Part shown: one piece after another, positions 20,173-28,804 of the stretch
Numbering within the stretch: position 1 is the first letter of the stretch
Layout of the letters: each line of letters opens with the position of its first letter
Assembly: GCA_963663945.1 (NCBI GenBank)
Contig: OY760687.1
Coordinates: 1,116,001 to 1,180,000, forward strand
Origin: Bin87 sp963663945
GTDB taxonomy: Bacteria; Chloroflexota; Dehalococcoidia; Lucifugimonadales; UBA3495
Direction of reading: 5' to 3'
Length of the DNA stretch: 64,000 bases
Program-made: the position numbers and the translations under genes
The notes under the pieces: generated by a model
Seen by the model: the letters and a program-made list of their open reading frames with translations, nothing else
What the model was told of the DNA's origin: nothing
The model's database searches: none

Positions 20173-21816
20173 CTAGCGATAATACTGCGAGAACACCGGC
20201 TCCTCGCGGGTGATGATTTCCAGCACGCAGGGCTGTCCGGTTGACGAGATTTCCTTGGCCCGCTCGATGGCTGGCCCGACTTCGTCCGGGTCCGTCACGT
20301 ACTCGGAATATGCGCCCAGGGCTTCCGCCATGCGAGCGTACTCTCCGCTAACGTACTTGGTGCCGTAACGCTCCGTCGCGATCGGGATGTTCTTTTCGTA
20401 ACCGCCCATGGCGCCGTTGTTCACGATAACGGTGATGATCCCGAGCTTTTCACGAGCCGCTGTTTCGAAGTCTGTTCCTGCCATGCCGACCGCGACGTCG
20501 CCCATGAGATTGACGCAGGTCTTTTCCGGGAAGGCCACCTTGGCGCCCATGGCATAACCCAGCCCGCTGCCCAGTTGGGTGGAGTTGCCCCACCCGATGT
20601 ATCCCCGGGGCGTGGTGGCCGCGTAAAACGGCACGATCTGATCCCGCGGGTTTCCCGAGTCATGGGTGACGATGCTGTTGGCCTTGTCCAGCCGCGCATT
20701 CAGCTCGTAGACCACGCGGTACGGGCTGATGGGAGTGTCGTTGCTGGAGAGCCGGGGCATCCATTCGGCCAGCCATTCCTGCCGCACCTGCCGGATCTCG
20801 GCGGCTACCGTTTCATCTCCGCGCCGGCCATTTTTGCCCAACCGATCTTTGACTTCCTCAATCAGTTGGCCCAGGACCAGTTTCGCATCGCCGACGATGA
20901 TCTCGTCCAGCGGATACTCACCGTTGAGGTCCTTTTCGTCGATGGTGGATTGGATGATGGTCTTGCCGGACGGGATCGGAGCCGACGCGAGGGTCTTCTG
21001 GAAGCTCGTGCCGATGCCAAAGACCACGTCGCTCTTCGCCAGGAATTCGCCCACCATCTTCGTTCCGGTATTGCCGCCGGCGCCCAGGGCCAAGGGGTGG
21101 TTTTCCGGGAAACCGCTCTTGCCCAGCGTGGTGGTCATGGTGGGGGCGTTGAGCAACTCGGCCAGTTCCACCAATTCCGGGGTGGCCTCGGCGTAGAGCA
21201 CTCCCTGGCCCGCGTAGATGACGGGGCGGCGGGCGTTGACCAGGGACTCCGCGACGCGTGAAACGTCGCGGGGATCTCCAGCCGAGCGATGCTTTTGTTG
21301 CGGAAGGTAGTGGAACTGCTCCTCCGAGATCTCTCCCGCCAAAACGTCGTTTGGCATCTCGACCAACACCGGATAAGGGCGGCCGGTGCGGAGTTGGGTG
21401 TACGCGCGACGCATCATCTCCGGTATCCGGTCAGTGTGGTTAGCGGAGTCGGCCCACTTGGTGACGCCTTCGTAGTTCCTGGCGGCGTCAAAGTCGGAAG
21501 ACGTCCCTTGCCGGCGTGTCCCCGGGTGGTTGGGCACCATCAGCAACGGCGAGGAATCGGCATAGGCCTGGGCCACACCGGAAAATGCGTTTTCAATACC
21601 GGGTCCGCCCTGGACGATTACCACGCCGTTCTTGTTGCCGTTGTTGACCCGGCTGTACGCGTCGGCCATGTTGACCGCAGTGCGTTCCATGCGAGAGATG
21701 ATCGGCCGTATCCCGGCCGCCGCGCAGGCGTCGATCAGGATGTTGTTGGGAAAGCAGAAAACGACGTCGACGCCCTCCCTGGCCAGGATGTTGGCGAACG
21801 CGGTCTTACCGTCCAT
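20173..21816 (-). CDS. Thiamine-pyrophosphate enzyme of the acetolactate synthase/benzoylformate decarboxylase superfamily
   Basis: 547 residues, ATG preceded by GGAGGA. The three expected domains are visible: the N-terminal PYR domain with E44 in SRMERTAVNM, the Glu that activates TPP, and GGPGIENAFSGVAQA; a middle domain with VIYAGQGV; and a C-terminal PP domain around residues 400-470. The usual GDG of the TPP/Mg motif reads GDVAVGM here, followed by the normal DFETAAREKLGIITVIVNN. The final Gly to Val change is unusual, because the first Gly-Asp supply most of the metal contacts but the third position is nearly always Gly or Ala. The reaction (carboligation, decarboxylation or oxalyl-CoA-type chemistry) is not determined. 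It lies 82 bp upstream of the halogenase-like gene on the same strand, so the two may form an operon. Confidence 0.8.
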   Translation of the reverse strand: MDGKTAFANILAREGVDVVFCFPNNILIDACAAAGIRPIISRMERTAVNMADAYSRVNNGNKNGVVIVQGGPGIENAFSGVAQAYADSSPLLMVPNHPGTRRQGTSSDFDAARNYEGVTKWADSANHTDRIPEMMRRAYTQLRTGRPYPVLVEMPNDVLAGEISEEQFHYLPQQKHRSAGDPRDVSRVAESLVNARRPVIYAGQGVLYAEATPELVELAELLNAPTMTTTLGKSGFPENHPLALGAGGNTGTKMVGEFLAKSDVVFGIGTSFQKTLASAPIPSGKTIIQSTIDEKDLNGEYPLDEIIVGDAKLVLGQLIEEVKDRLGKNGRRGDETVAAEIRQVRQEWLAEWMPRLSSNDTPISPYRVVYELNARLDKANSIVTHDSGNPRDQIVPFYAATTPRGYIGWGNSTQLGSGLGYAMGAKVAFPEKTCVNLMGDVAVGMAGTDFETAAREKLGIITVIVNNGAMGGYEKNIPIATERYGTKYVSGEYARMAEALGAYSEYVTDPDEVGPAIERAKEISSTGQPCVLEIITREEPVFSQYYR

Positions 21817-21902
21817 GCAGTTGTCCTCCGTTGGATCTCGATAGCCGGGGCATTATACCCGCCATGGGATGGTCAATGAGGTGAGGCGGCGGGTCTGACA
21901 CG

Positions 21903-24389
21903 TCAGTTCGCCTCGGTCAATGCGCCCGTGCCCATGCTGTTGTCGATAGGGCTGCCGTAATTGCGGCCGACCAGCAGGCCAATTTGGCGTCTGCCAGTCA
22001 CGTCACCACTGGCCGCGCAGTTGCGGATGTCGCCGCCGTTGTCACCGATCAGTCCGCCCACATACTCGTTGCCCGACACGGCTCCGGAGGCGACGCTGGC
22101 ATCAACCACGCCCACGGTGTTCTGGCCGATGAGTCCTCCGACGTAATCAGTGCCGGTGGCGCTTCCTTCCGCCATGCTCCCGCGTATCGATCCCTCGTCA
22201 TTGGAACCGATCAGCCCGCCGACGTAGTCGTTTCCGGAAGCGGGGCCGCTGGCGTCGCAACGGGTTACGTCGCCCCGATAGTTGTGTCCGATAAGCCCGC
22301 CGACAAAATCCTGGACGGCGGAGGCATCGCCGCTGGCGCTGCAATCGCTGATGTCGGCGTCGTTGTAGCCCATCAGTCCGCCGACATTGGAATCGCCCGC
22401 CGCATCGCCGCTCGCCTTTCCTTCCTCAATGACACCGTCGTTGAACCCAACTAATCCGCCCACGTTTTCCCGGCCGGAGGCCGATCCTTCGGCGACGCCT
22501 TGGGTAATGGTTCCGGCATTGTTCCGCCCGACCAGCCCACCCACGTTGTCATTGCCCGTGACGGAGCCGTCCGCCGAGCTGTTGCCGATAGCGCCTTCGC
22601 TGTCTCCAACCAGCCCGCCGATGTCGTCTTCGCCGTCGACGACGCCTGATGCCGAGCTACCTTCGATGGAACCGCCCTCTTCGTGGTATCCCACGAGTCC
22701 ACCCAAGTTGTCGTTGCCTGATACCTCGCCGGCAGCGGAGCACGAGGTGATGGACCCGCCGTTGTTGCGGCCCACCAGGCCTCCGATATCGTCGAGTCCC
22801 CGTACGGTTCCCGATGCAACACAGTCGCTGAGGTCCCCGTCGTTATAGCCGACGAGTCCGCCGACCTTGTTGTTTCCGGTGACGGCGCCGTCCGCATGGC
22901 TGTCGACCAGCGAGCCTTCCCCGTTGCGGCCGATCAGACCCCCAACGTTGTCATGGCCGGTAGCGGTCCCGGTGGCCAGACTGTTGCTGACCATGCCCTG
23001 ACCGTTGTAACCGGCGAGTCCGCCGACGTTGTCCTGTCCAGTGACGGCGCCCTGTGCGCTGCTGTCGGCGATTTCTCCGTCGTTGCGTCCAATCAGGCCT
23101 CCAATGTCAGTCCTGCCGGTGACGTCGCCGCTGGAGAGGCCGGCGCTGACCTTGCCGCCGTTCCCTCTGCCCACCAGCCCGCCGACGTTCACGTTTCCGG
23201 ACACGTGCCCGGTGGCTGACCCGCTTTCGATGCTGCCGTCGTTGAACCCGACCAGACCGCCCACGAAGTCGTTGCCGGCCACGTCGCTCGCCGCCGAACT
23301 GTTGCGCGCCGCGCTGCCGAAGTTCCCGTCGATTCGCCCGACCAGGCCCCCGACGTACCGCAGGCCGGTGACGGCGCCGCTGGCGGCGCTGTCGGATATC
23401 CTCCCGCCATCTTTGACGTCGCCGACCAGGCCGCCCACAAAGTCGTTTCCGGTGATGATTCCGTGGGACACGCAGTCGATCACCCGACCGCCTTCTTCAT
23501 TGTTGCCCACCAACGCGCCCACGTAATCGTGACCCGTAACGTCGGCTTCGGTGACCGTGACGTTCCGGATCACTCCGCCGCTGCTGAACCCAAAGAGACC
23601 GACATAATCCTCGTTCGGACGGGAGATGTACAGATTGGCGATGGTGTAGCCGTTGCCTTCCAGGGAGGTCTGGAAAGCCTGCTGGTCGTCGGAACCCCGG
23701 TAATAGCCGACGGGTTCCCACCCTGACCCTGCATTCCAATATGCGTCCTCAGGATCCGCGAGACCGTTGCCGTTGGTGTCCAGGTCCAGGCCAGTGACAA
23801 GCTCGTAGCCTTCGCATCCGCCCACACGGCAACCCATTCCATCCGCCGGATCGGGAAAAGCCGCCAGGTACGCGCCCGTGCCGGCAGCATCGTCAACAGC
23901 GCCGTCGCCATCCATGTCGTATCGGATGGCGTCCAGTTGAGGCAGGTCTCGGATCTCAATCAAGCCGTCGTCATCAGCGTCGTAGTCGCCATCGATGACG
24001 GGCGCCGGCGCCGGATCCGGTGTGGGGGTATCGGCGGGTCCGTCGGCGGGGGTAGGCGAAGGTTCCGGTGCAGTTGTCGGCCGAGCGGAAGCCGGGACAG
24101 CCGACGGGGTCGCTGTAGCAGACGGAGCCCGGGTCGGTTGGTCCCGTTCAGTTTCAGTTGCAGTGGGCCGCGGGGTTGGGGCACTCACGGCCTGCGTTGA
24201 TTCGGCTGGCGCCGCCGACCGTTCCGAGCGGGTGTCCTCCCGATCTTCCTCAGGTTCCGTGTCGGAACCACAAGCCGCCATCAGCGTCGCGAGGATGAGA
24301 GCTACAGCTACTATCAAGGCGATCCGTCGCAACGACCGACCGCCGCGGATCGTCGCTGGTTCCTCCGACACATTCATCACCATGCGCAC
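21903..24389 (-). CDS. Lipoprotein with 21 GLUG-type repeats
   Basis: 828 residues. The N-terminus has a positively charged stretch, a hydrophobic segment (24-37) and the lipobox LMAAC with Cys40, so the protein should be lipid-anchored. Residues 41-132 are a Ser/Pro/Thr/Ala-rich linker. Residues about 133-250 contain Ca-binding-like loops (DYDADDDGLIEI, DLDTNGNGL). From about residue 258 to the end run 21 tandem repeats of 22-28 residues built on DxVGGLVGxNxGxI with variable ends, the pattern of GLUG motifs found in bacterial surface proteins. The regular spacing suggests a right-handed beta-helix. Binding or adhesion is inferred; no enzyme motif is visible. The neighbour on the left is the TPP enzyme (same strand, 86 bp apart), with no obvious functional link. 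Confidence 0.8.
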   Translation of the reverse strand: MRMVMNVSEEPATIRGGRSLRRIALIVAVALILATLMAACGSDTEPEEDREDTRSERSAAPAESTQAVSAPTPRPTATETERDQPTRAPSATATPSAVPASARPTTAPEPSPTPADGPADTPTPDPAPAPVIDGDYDADDDGLIEIRDLPQLDAIRYDMDGDGAVDDAAGTGAYLAAFPDPADGMGCRVGGCEGYELVTGLDLDTNGNGLADPEDAYWNAGSGWEPVGYYRGSDDQQAFQTSLEGNGYTIANLYISRPNEDYVGLFGFSSGGVIRNVTVTEADVTGHDYVGALVGNNEEGGRVIDCVSHGIITGNDFVGGLVGDVKDGGRISDSAASGAVTGLRYVGGLVGRIDGNFGSAARNSSAASDVAGNDFVGGLVGFNDGSIESGSATGHVSGNVNVGGLVGRGNGGKVSAGLSSGDVTGRTDIGGLIGRNDGEIADSSAQGAVTGQDNVGGLAGYNGQGMVSNSLATGTATGHDNVGGLIGRNGEGSLVDSHADGAVTGNNKVGGLVGYNDGDLSDCVASGTVRGLDDIGGLVGRNNGGSITSCSAAGEVSGNDNLGGLVGYHEEGGSIEGSSASGVVDGEDDIGGLVGDSEGAIGNSSADGSVTGNDNVGGLVGRNNAGTITQGVAEGSASGRENVGGLVGFNDGVIEEGKASGDAAGDSNVGGLMGYNDADISDCSASGDASAVQDFVGGLIGHNYRGDVTRCDASGPASGNDYVGGLIGSNDEGSIRGSMAEGSATGTDYVGGLIGQNTVGVVDASVASGAVSGNEYVGGLIGDNGGDIRNCAASGDVTGRRQIGLLVGRNYGSPIDNSMGTGALTEAN

Positions 24390-24579
24390 CTGCCCAATAG
24401 CCTGCCCAGTAGGTAGAACTGCGCCGCGTGTTCACACCGCGAATCAGCGAGAGTAGCCCGTCTGTCCGGCGCCGTTCTTTCAAATCCACCACGGCATTAT
24501 AGCGACGTTTCACTAATCGGCATTACTGCCAATGGGGATTCGGGTTATGATAGAGCCCAAGTTGTCAGGAGGATCTGAA

Positions 24580-25014
24580 ATGCCCGAATACATTCCGTCA
24601 ACCAGGGATTGGGTGCGTGAGCAGGTTGAGTTGTACGAAACTAGCGGCGGGACCGAAGGGACCACGCTGCGCGAAACCGGTTTGCCGGTTATCATCGTTA
24701 CCAACCGGGGAAACAAGACCGGTGCCGTCCGGAAGACCCCGCTCATGCGCGTGAAGGTTGGCGACGCCTACGTGTTGGTAGGCTCGCAGGGCGGCGCTCC
24801 GCGGAACCCGGTGTGGGTGTACAACCTGCGCGCCGACGCCGACGTTGAAATCCGGGACGAGGCAGAGGTTCACACCATGCGCGTCCGCGAAGTGTCTGAT
24901 CCCGACGAGCGCGCTCGGCTCTGGGCTGCTTCCGTCGAGGCGTTTCCACCGTATGAGGAATACCAGGGACGGACCTCCCGCAAGATACCGGTGTTCGTCG
25001 CTGAACCTGCGTGA
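24580..25014 (+). CDS. Nitroreductase/deazaflavin-dependent (Ddn/DUF385-type) oxidoreductase
   Basis: 144 residues. The ATG at 24580 is chosen because AGGAGG sits at 24567-24572, seven bases upstream; longer frames begin without such a site. Family features include LPVIIVTNRGNKTGAVRKTPLMRV (quoted in pieces: VTNRG near 50, KTGAVRKTPLMRV near 56), VLVGSQGGAPRNPVWVYNL in the middle (GGAPRNP, WVYNL) and ADADVEI. These match the F420-dependent nitroreductase Ddn family, split-barrel proteins that use deazaflavin F420 or related flavins. The substrate is unknown. Presence suggests F420 use in this organism, but no F420 biosynthesis gene is in the window. It is a single-gene unit with the divergent lipoprotein gene to its left. 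Confidence 0.8.
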   Translation: MPEYIPSTRDWVREQVELYETSGGTEGTTLRETGLPVIIVTNRGNKTGAVRKTPLMRVKVGDAYVLVGSQGGAPRNPVWVYNLRADADVEIRDEAEVHTMRVREVSDPDERARLWAASVEAFPPYEEYQGRTSRKIPVFVAEPA

Positions 25015-25245
25015 CCAGGACTTGGCGATGCGGATCCAAAAGAGTGTTCGGCGCCCGAGACGTCGCCGAAACTCGTGATTTTCTGATTCAGGCGGTGAAA
25101 ATCGTTGTTTGCCGCCGTTGATGCCAGTATAGTAGTGGCAGCGATATTGCGCCGGTCCTCGATCCTTGGGTATTGTAATCGCTGTGCCCGACGAAACAGA
25201 CCTACCGTGTGCACCGTGATTACCAACCAGGCCGGAGGATGAACC

Positions 25246-25566
25246 GTGGCCCTTTCCGACATGACCCTTGAATGCAGCGACTGCGGAGCAGAGTTTCTCT
25301 TCACAGTAGGCGAGCAGGAATTTTACGCCTCGCGAGGCTTCACCAACTATCCGAAGCGGTGTGTTTCATGCCGGAACGCCCGGCGGGGCCAGCCTCGTGA
25401 CAACTTCGGCGGCGGCGGTGGCGGCGGCGGTTTCGGTGGAGGGCAGCGCGAGAGCTTCCCCATCGTCTGCAGCAATTGCGGCGCCGACGCGACCGTACCC
25501 TTCCGTCCCCGCGGCGATCGCCCGGTATATTGCAGCGACTGCTTTAGCCAGATGCGAAATTCCTGA
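25246..25566 (+). CDS. Small protein with two CxxC zinc-ribbon halves and a poly-glycine linker
   Basis: 106 residues from a GTG at 25246, placed by GGAGG (25234-25238) seven bases upstream. Four CxxC pairs are present: C10/C13, C38/C41, C74/C77 and C95/C98. The first two pairs form the widely distributed CxxC-x(24)-CxxC zinc-ribbon with YASRGFTNYPKRC between them, and the second two a related ribbon. A glycine-rich stretch at about 53-66 joins the halves. Such proteins are common in Chloroflexota; their role is not established, and binding to RNA, ribosome or nucleic acid is a guess. The gene is followed by a hairpin and stands alone. Confidence 0.8.
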   Translation: MALSDMTLECSDCGAEFLFTVGEQEFYASRGFTNYPKRCVSCRNARRGQPRDNFGGGGGGGGFGGGQRESFPIVCSNCGADATVPFRPRGDRPVYCSDCFSQMRNS

Positions 25567-25587
25567 GGCCGGCGTCCTGGCCTCAGG
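25562..25587 (+). terminator. Hairpin after the zinc-ribbon gene
   Basis: CCTGAGGCC (25562-25570) pairs with GGCCTCAGG (25579-25587) across an 8-base loop, overlapping the stop codon. There is no T-run, so it is a weak or regulatory terminator. Confidence 0.45.
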
Positions 25588-25618
25588 TCTGAAACAAGCC
25601 TGAGGCCACTTCGACCAT

Positions 25619-27097
25619 ATGCCATACCGGGATCTTCGCGAGTTTGTCGCCTTTCTCGAAAGCAAAGGCGACCTCAAGCGCATCTCTGCTCCTGTAGAAA
25701 CGGAGCTGGAGATCACCGAAATCGCCTATCGCTCGCTGAGAGCCGATGGGCCGGCGCTCCTGTTTGAAAACGTGGTTGGTCACAACATGCCCGTGGCCAT
25801 CAACCTGTTCTGCTCTGAACGGCGCATGAACTGGGCGCTGGAAGTCGAGGACGCCGACAGCCTGGCCACACGCCTGGAAGCCATGATCGAAATGGTCCAG
25901 GGTGGGCCACCGCAAGGCGTCCTGAACAAGCTTCGCACCCTGGGGCGACTGGTTCACGTGGGCGCCTACCAGCCCCGAACTGTCAGTAATCCCCCATGTC
26001 AGCAAGTTGTCCTCACTGGGGAAGACGTCGACCTCTACAGCCTGCCGATCATCAAGTGCTGGCCGCAGGACGCCGGCCCGTACATCACCCTGCCGCTGGT
26101 GATCACCCGGGACCCTGAGACGGGCACGCAGAACTACGGCATCTACCGGATGCAGGTGTTCGACCGGAACACCACCGGGATGCACTGGCAGACCCACAAG
26201 GTGGGAGCCCGCCACTACCGGGCCAGCGCGGAGAAATTAGAGGTAGCAGTGGCGTTGGGCGGCGATCCTGCGTCGATCTGGACCGGGTCAGCGCCATTGC
26301 CACCGGATATCGACGAGATGGTGTTGGCGGGTTTCATTCGCGACCAGGGCGTCGAGTTGGCCCAGGCGGTATCGGTGGATCTCAAGGTGCCGGCTCACGC
26401 TGAGATCGTCCTCGAAGGGTATGTCATTCCCGGCGAGGAACGGACCGAGGGCCCCTTCGGGGATCACACTGGGTACTACTCTCTTGCCGAACCCTATCCG
26501 GTTTTCCACGTGACGACCGTCACCCGACGCCACAATCCCATTTACCCCACCACATTCGTGGGGCGGCCTCCCACCGAGGATTATTGGATGGGCAAGGTCA
26601 CCGAGCGTGTCTTCATGCCGCTGATCCGCCTCATCCTGCCCGAAGTGGTTGACATAAACATGCCCGCCGAAGGCATCTTCCATAACCTGGTCATCGTGTC
26701 GATGAAGAAAGAGTACCCCGGGCACGCGCGCAAGGTGATGTACGGCCTGTGGGGATTGGGACTGCTCAGCCTGACCAAGGTGATCGTGGTGGTGGACGAC
26801 TTCGTGGACGTCCAGAACCCTTCGGAAGTGGCGTGGCGAGTGGCCAACAACATCAACCCAGCCACTGATCTGGTGATGGTTGACGGCCCGATTGACGACC
26901 TGGACGTGGCGTCTCCCACGCCGCGCTTTGGGAGCAAGGTGGGTATAGACGCCACCCGCAAAGGCCCGGAGGAAGGCTACCACCGCGAATGGCCGCCAGA
27001 CATTGAAATGAGCCCGGAGATCCGAGAACGGGTCTCCGCCAGATGGGCGGAGTTGGGCCTCGACGACATCATACCGTCGGATCGCTCCGGCAACTGA
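25619..27097 (+). CDS. UbiD-family prenyl-FMN-dependent decarboxylase
   Basis: 492 residues, the usual UbiD length. It starts MPYRDLREFVAFLESKGDL, the family N-terminus, and contains the LPIIKCWPQDAGPYITLP segment (near residues 140-158), the NYGIYRMQVFD segment, and EGPFGDHTGYY near residue 280, the block that holds the essential Glu and part of the prenyl-FMN/metal site. UbiD enzymes decarboxylate aromatic or unsaturated acids using prenylated FMN made by UbiX. A UbiX gene lies about 1.1 kb downstream and a UbiA prenyltransferase between them, so a quinone precursor is the likely substrate. In the futalosine menaquinone route the corresponding enzyme is called MqnL; that assignment is inferred from context. 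Confidence 0.85.
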   Translation: MPYRDLREFVAFLESKGDLKRISAPVETELEITEIAYRSLRADGPALLFENVVGHNMPVAINLFCSERRMNWALEVEDADSLATRLEAMIEMVQGGPPQGVLNKLRTLGRLVHVGAYQPRTVSNPPCQQVVLTGEDVDLYSLPIIKCWPQDAGPYITLPLVITRDPETGTQNYGIYRMQVFDRNTTGMHWQTHKVGARHYRASAEKLEVAVALGGDPASIWTGSAPLPPDIDEMVLAGFIRDQGVELAQAVSVDLKVPAHAEIVLEGYVIPGEERTEGPFGDHTGYYSLAEPYPVFHVTTVTRRHNPIYPTTFVGRPPTEDYWMGKVTERVFMPLIRLILPEVVDINMPAEGIFHNLVIVSMKKEYPGHARKVMYGLWGLGLLSLTKVIVVVDDFVDVQNPSEVAWRVANNINPATDLVMVDGPIDDLDVASPTPRFGSKVGIDATRKGPEEGYHREWPPDIEMSPEIRERVSARWAELGLDDIIPSDRSGN

Positions 27098-27186
27098 GCC
27101 GCGCCGCAGGTACTTGCGGCCAACATCCAGTCGGTCCGGGCGGGGCCGCTCAGCGCCTGTATGGGCGTGTGCTACCATGAACGGGT

Positions 27187-28113
27187 ATGCACAACGCACC
27201 GGCACATCCCGGCCCTTTTCGCGTGGCGGTGGGCAAGGTTCCGCATTACCTGAACGCGATCAACATCTCGGAATCGCTGTTCGCGATGCCGTTCGGCTAC
27301 ATCGGAATGGTGCTGGCGTCGCACGTGTCAGGAGGCAGCGGCTGGCCTGGTTGGGCCACCTTCATCTGGATCACGCTGGCGTTTCTGGGAGTGAGGACCC
27401 TGGGGATGTCCGCCAACCGCATCATCAACGCGCGGGAAGACGCGCGCAACCCGCGCACGGCGGGTCGGCATATCCCGTCCGGCATCCTCAAGCCGCTGGA
27501 GGTTGGCGCGATGGCCACCGCCGGCGCTTCGGTCTTTTTCATCGCCGCCTGGCAATTGAACCCCCTGGCGCTGATGCTTTCACCGGTGGCCGCGGCATAC
27601 GTGGTGCTCTATTCCTTCGCCAAGTACTACACCTGGCTCTGCAGCCTGATGCTCGGGTTGGCCCTGTCCATCGCGCCGTCCGGGGCGTGGATCGGGGTAA
27701 CCGGCCAACTTACCTGGCAGCCGGTGCTGCTCACCTTAGGGGTCATGATGTGGGCCGGAGGGTTCGAAACGATCTACGGCAGCATGGATTTTGATTTTGA
27801 CCGCGCGAACCGGATCAAGTCCATCGCGGCCCGGTTTGGCGTGCGCAACGCCATCCGTACCACACGGGTATTGCACACCCTGGCGGCGGCGGCCCTGTTG
27901 GCGCTGGGCATCTGGATGGAGTTGAACGTGTTCTACTTCATTGGCTGGGCAGTCGCCGTGGTTTTGCTGGTCTACGAAAACAACCTGGTGAAGTCCGGGC
28001 AGCCGGCCATGGTGGGCAAGGCGTTCGCGTTCAACAAGTACATATCCACGCAACTGTTGGCCTTTACAATCCTCGCCGTGGCGCTGCCTTTCGACGGCTT
28101 TCTCCCGTGGTAG
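27187..28113 (+). CDS. UbiA-family aromatic prenyltransferase (MqnP-like)
   Basis: 308 residues with about eight hydrophobic membrane segments. The first Asp-rich motif reads N77-RII-N81-ARE-D85, followed by ARNPRTAGRHIPSG, which is characteristic of 4-hydroxybenzoate/MqnP-type UbiA enzymes. In most relatives the position of N81 is Asp, so this copy differs at one Mg/diphosphate-binding position. The second motif, DFDFDRANRIKSIAARFG near residue 200, is intact. The enzyme attaches a polyprenyl chain to an aromatic acid in the membrane. Neighbouring ubiD, ubiX and ubiE-like genes support a role in menaquinone or ubiquinone synthesis. A TACCAT hexamer ends eight bases before the ATG, and no ribosome-binding site is evident. 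Confidence 0.85.
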   Translation: MHNAPAHPGPFRVAVGKVPHYLNAINISESLFAMPFGYIGMVLASHVSGGSGWPGWATFIWITLAFLGVRTLGMSANRIINAREDARNPRTAGRHIPSGILKPLEVGAMATAGASVFFIAAWQLNPLALMLSPVAAAYVVLYSFAKYYTWLCSLMLGLALSIAPSGAWIGVTGQLTWQPVLLTLGVMMWAGGFETIYGSMDFDFDRANRIKSIAARFGVRNAIRTTRVLHTLAAAALLALGIWMELNVFYFIGWAVAVVLLVYENNLVKSGQPAMVGKAFAFNKYISTQLLAFTILAVALPFDGFLPW

Positions 28114-28186
28114 CCCGGGCCGATGCCGAGGCATTGGCTGCTCGGTCGGTAATGCCGCCGCAAACTTGCCCTGTACGGATGCTGGC

Positions 28187-28789
28187 ATGACTTCCGCCCC
28201 ATCTCGTCCGCTGGTGGTAGGGATTACCGGCGCCAGCGGGTCCATAATCGCCCGCGCACTGGTTGACACGCTGCTGGATCAGAAAAAGCCGGTAATCGTC
28301 GTCGCTTCGAATGCAGCGCGCATGGTGTGGCAGGAAGAGCTCGAAGAAACCTACAACGCGGCCGTAGCCCGTTGGACCGAGCATCCACACTTCAGCACCT
28401 ATGCCATCACTGACCTGTTTGCTCCGGTTGCCAGCGGAACCTTTCCTACAGCGGGCATGATCGTCGCGCCTGCCAGCATGAACTCGATCGCGTCATTGGC
28501 CCACGGCTTGACGCCCAACCTGCTTCTTCGGGCCGCAGACGTCACCCTCAAGGAGAACCGCCGTCTCACCTTGATCCCCCGGGAAACGCCTCTGCACGCT
28601 ATCCACCTGGAAAACATGCTGACACTGTCGCGGCTCGGGGCAACCATCCTGCCCCCGGAGCCACCGTTTTATCTGAAACCGCTCGATATCGAAGGCGTGG
28701 TCCGCTTCGTCGTCCAGCGAGCCTTGGTAGCATCGGGCGTGATCGATGGCCTGCCAGACGAAATGCAGTACCGCGACCACGAGCGTTAG
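28187..28789 (+). CDS. ubiX: UbiX-like flavin prenyltransferase
   Basis: 200 residues from ATG 28187 (a TTG 21 bases upstream is possible but less likely). The N-terminal VVGITGASGSIIARALVDTL-type segment binds the FMN phosphate, with the GASG signature at about residues 14-17. Further family blocks are VAPASMNSIASLAHG near 100, LKENRRLTLIPRETPLH near 125 (RETPL is diagnostic), and NMLTLSRLGATILPPEP-type sequence near 150. UbiX joins dimethylallyl phosphate to FMN to make the prenyl-FMN cofactor of UbiD; the ubiD homologue is upstream in the same run of genes. The futalosine-pathway name would be MqnM if this set makes menaquinone. Confidence 0.88.
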   Translation: MTSAPSRPLVVGITGASGSIIARALVDTLLDQKKPVIVVASNAARMVWQEELEETYNAAVARWTEHPHFSTYAITDLFAPVASGTFPTAGMIVAPASMNSIASLAHGLTPNLLLRAADVTLKENRRLTLIPRETPLHAIHLENMLTLSRLGATILPPEPPFYLKPLDIEGVVRFVVQRALVASGVIDGLPDEMQYRDHER

Positions 28790-28804
28790 AGCAGCGGCCA
28801 CGTC

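Noticed and set aside
21903..24389. Repeats with regular spacing that might suggest a CRISPR array
   Set aside because: The repeats code for GLUG units of variable sequence; there are no constant spacers or cas genes.
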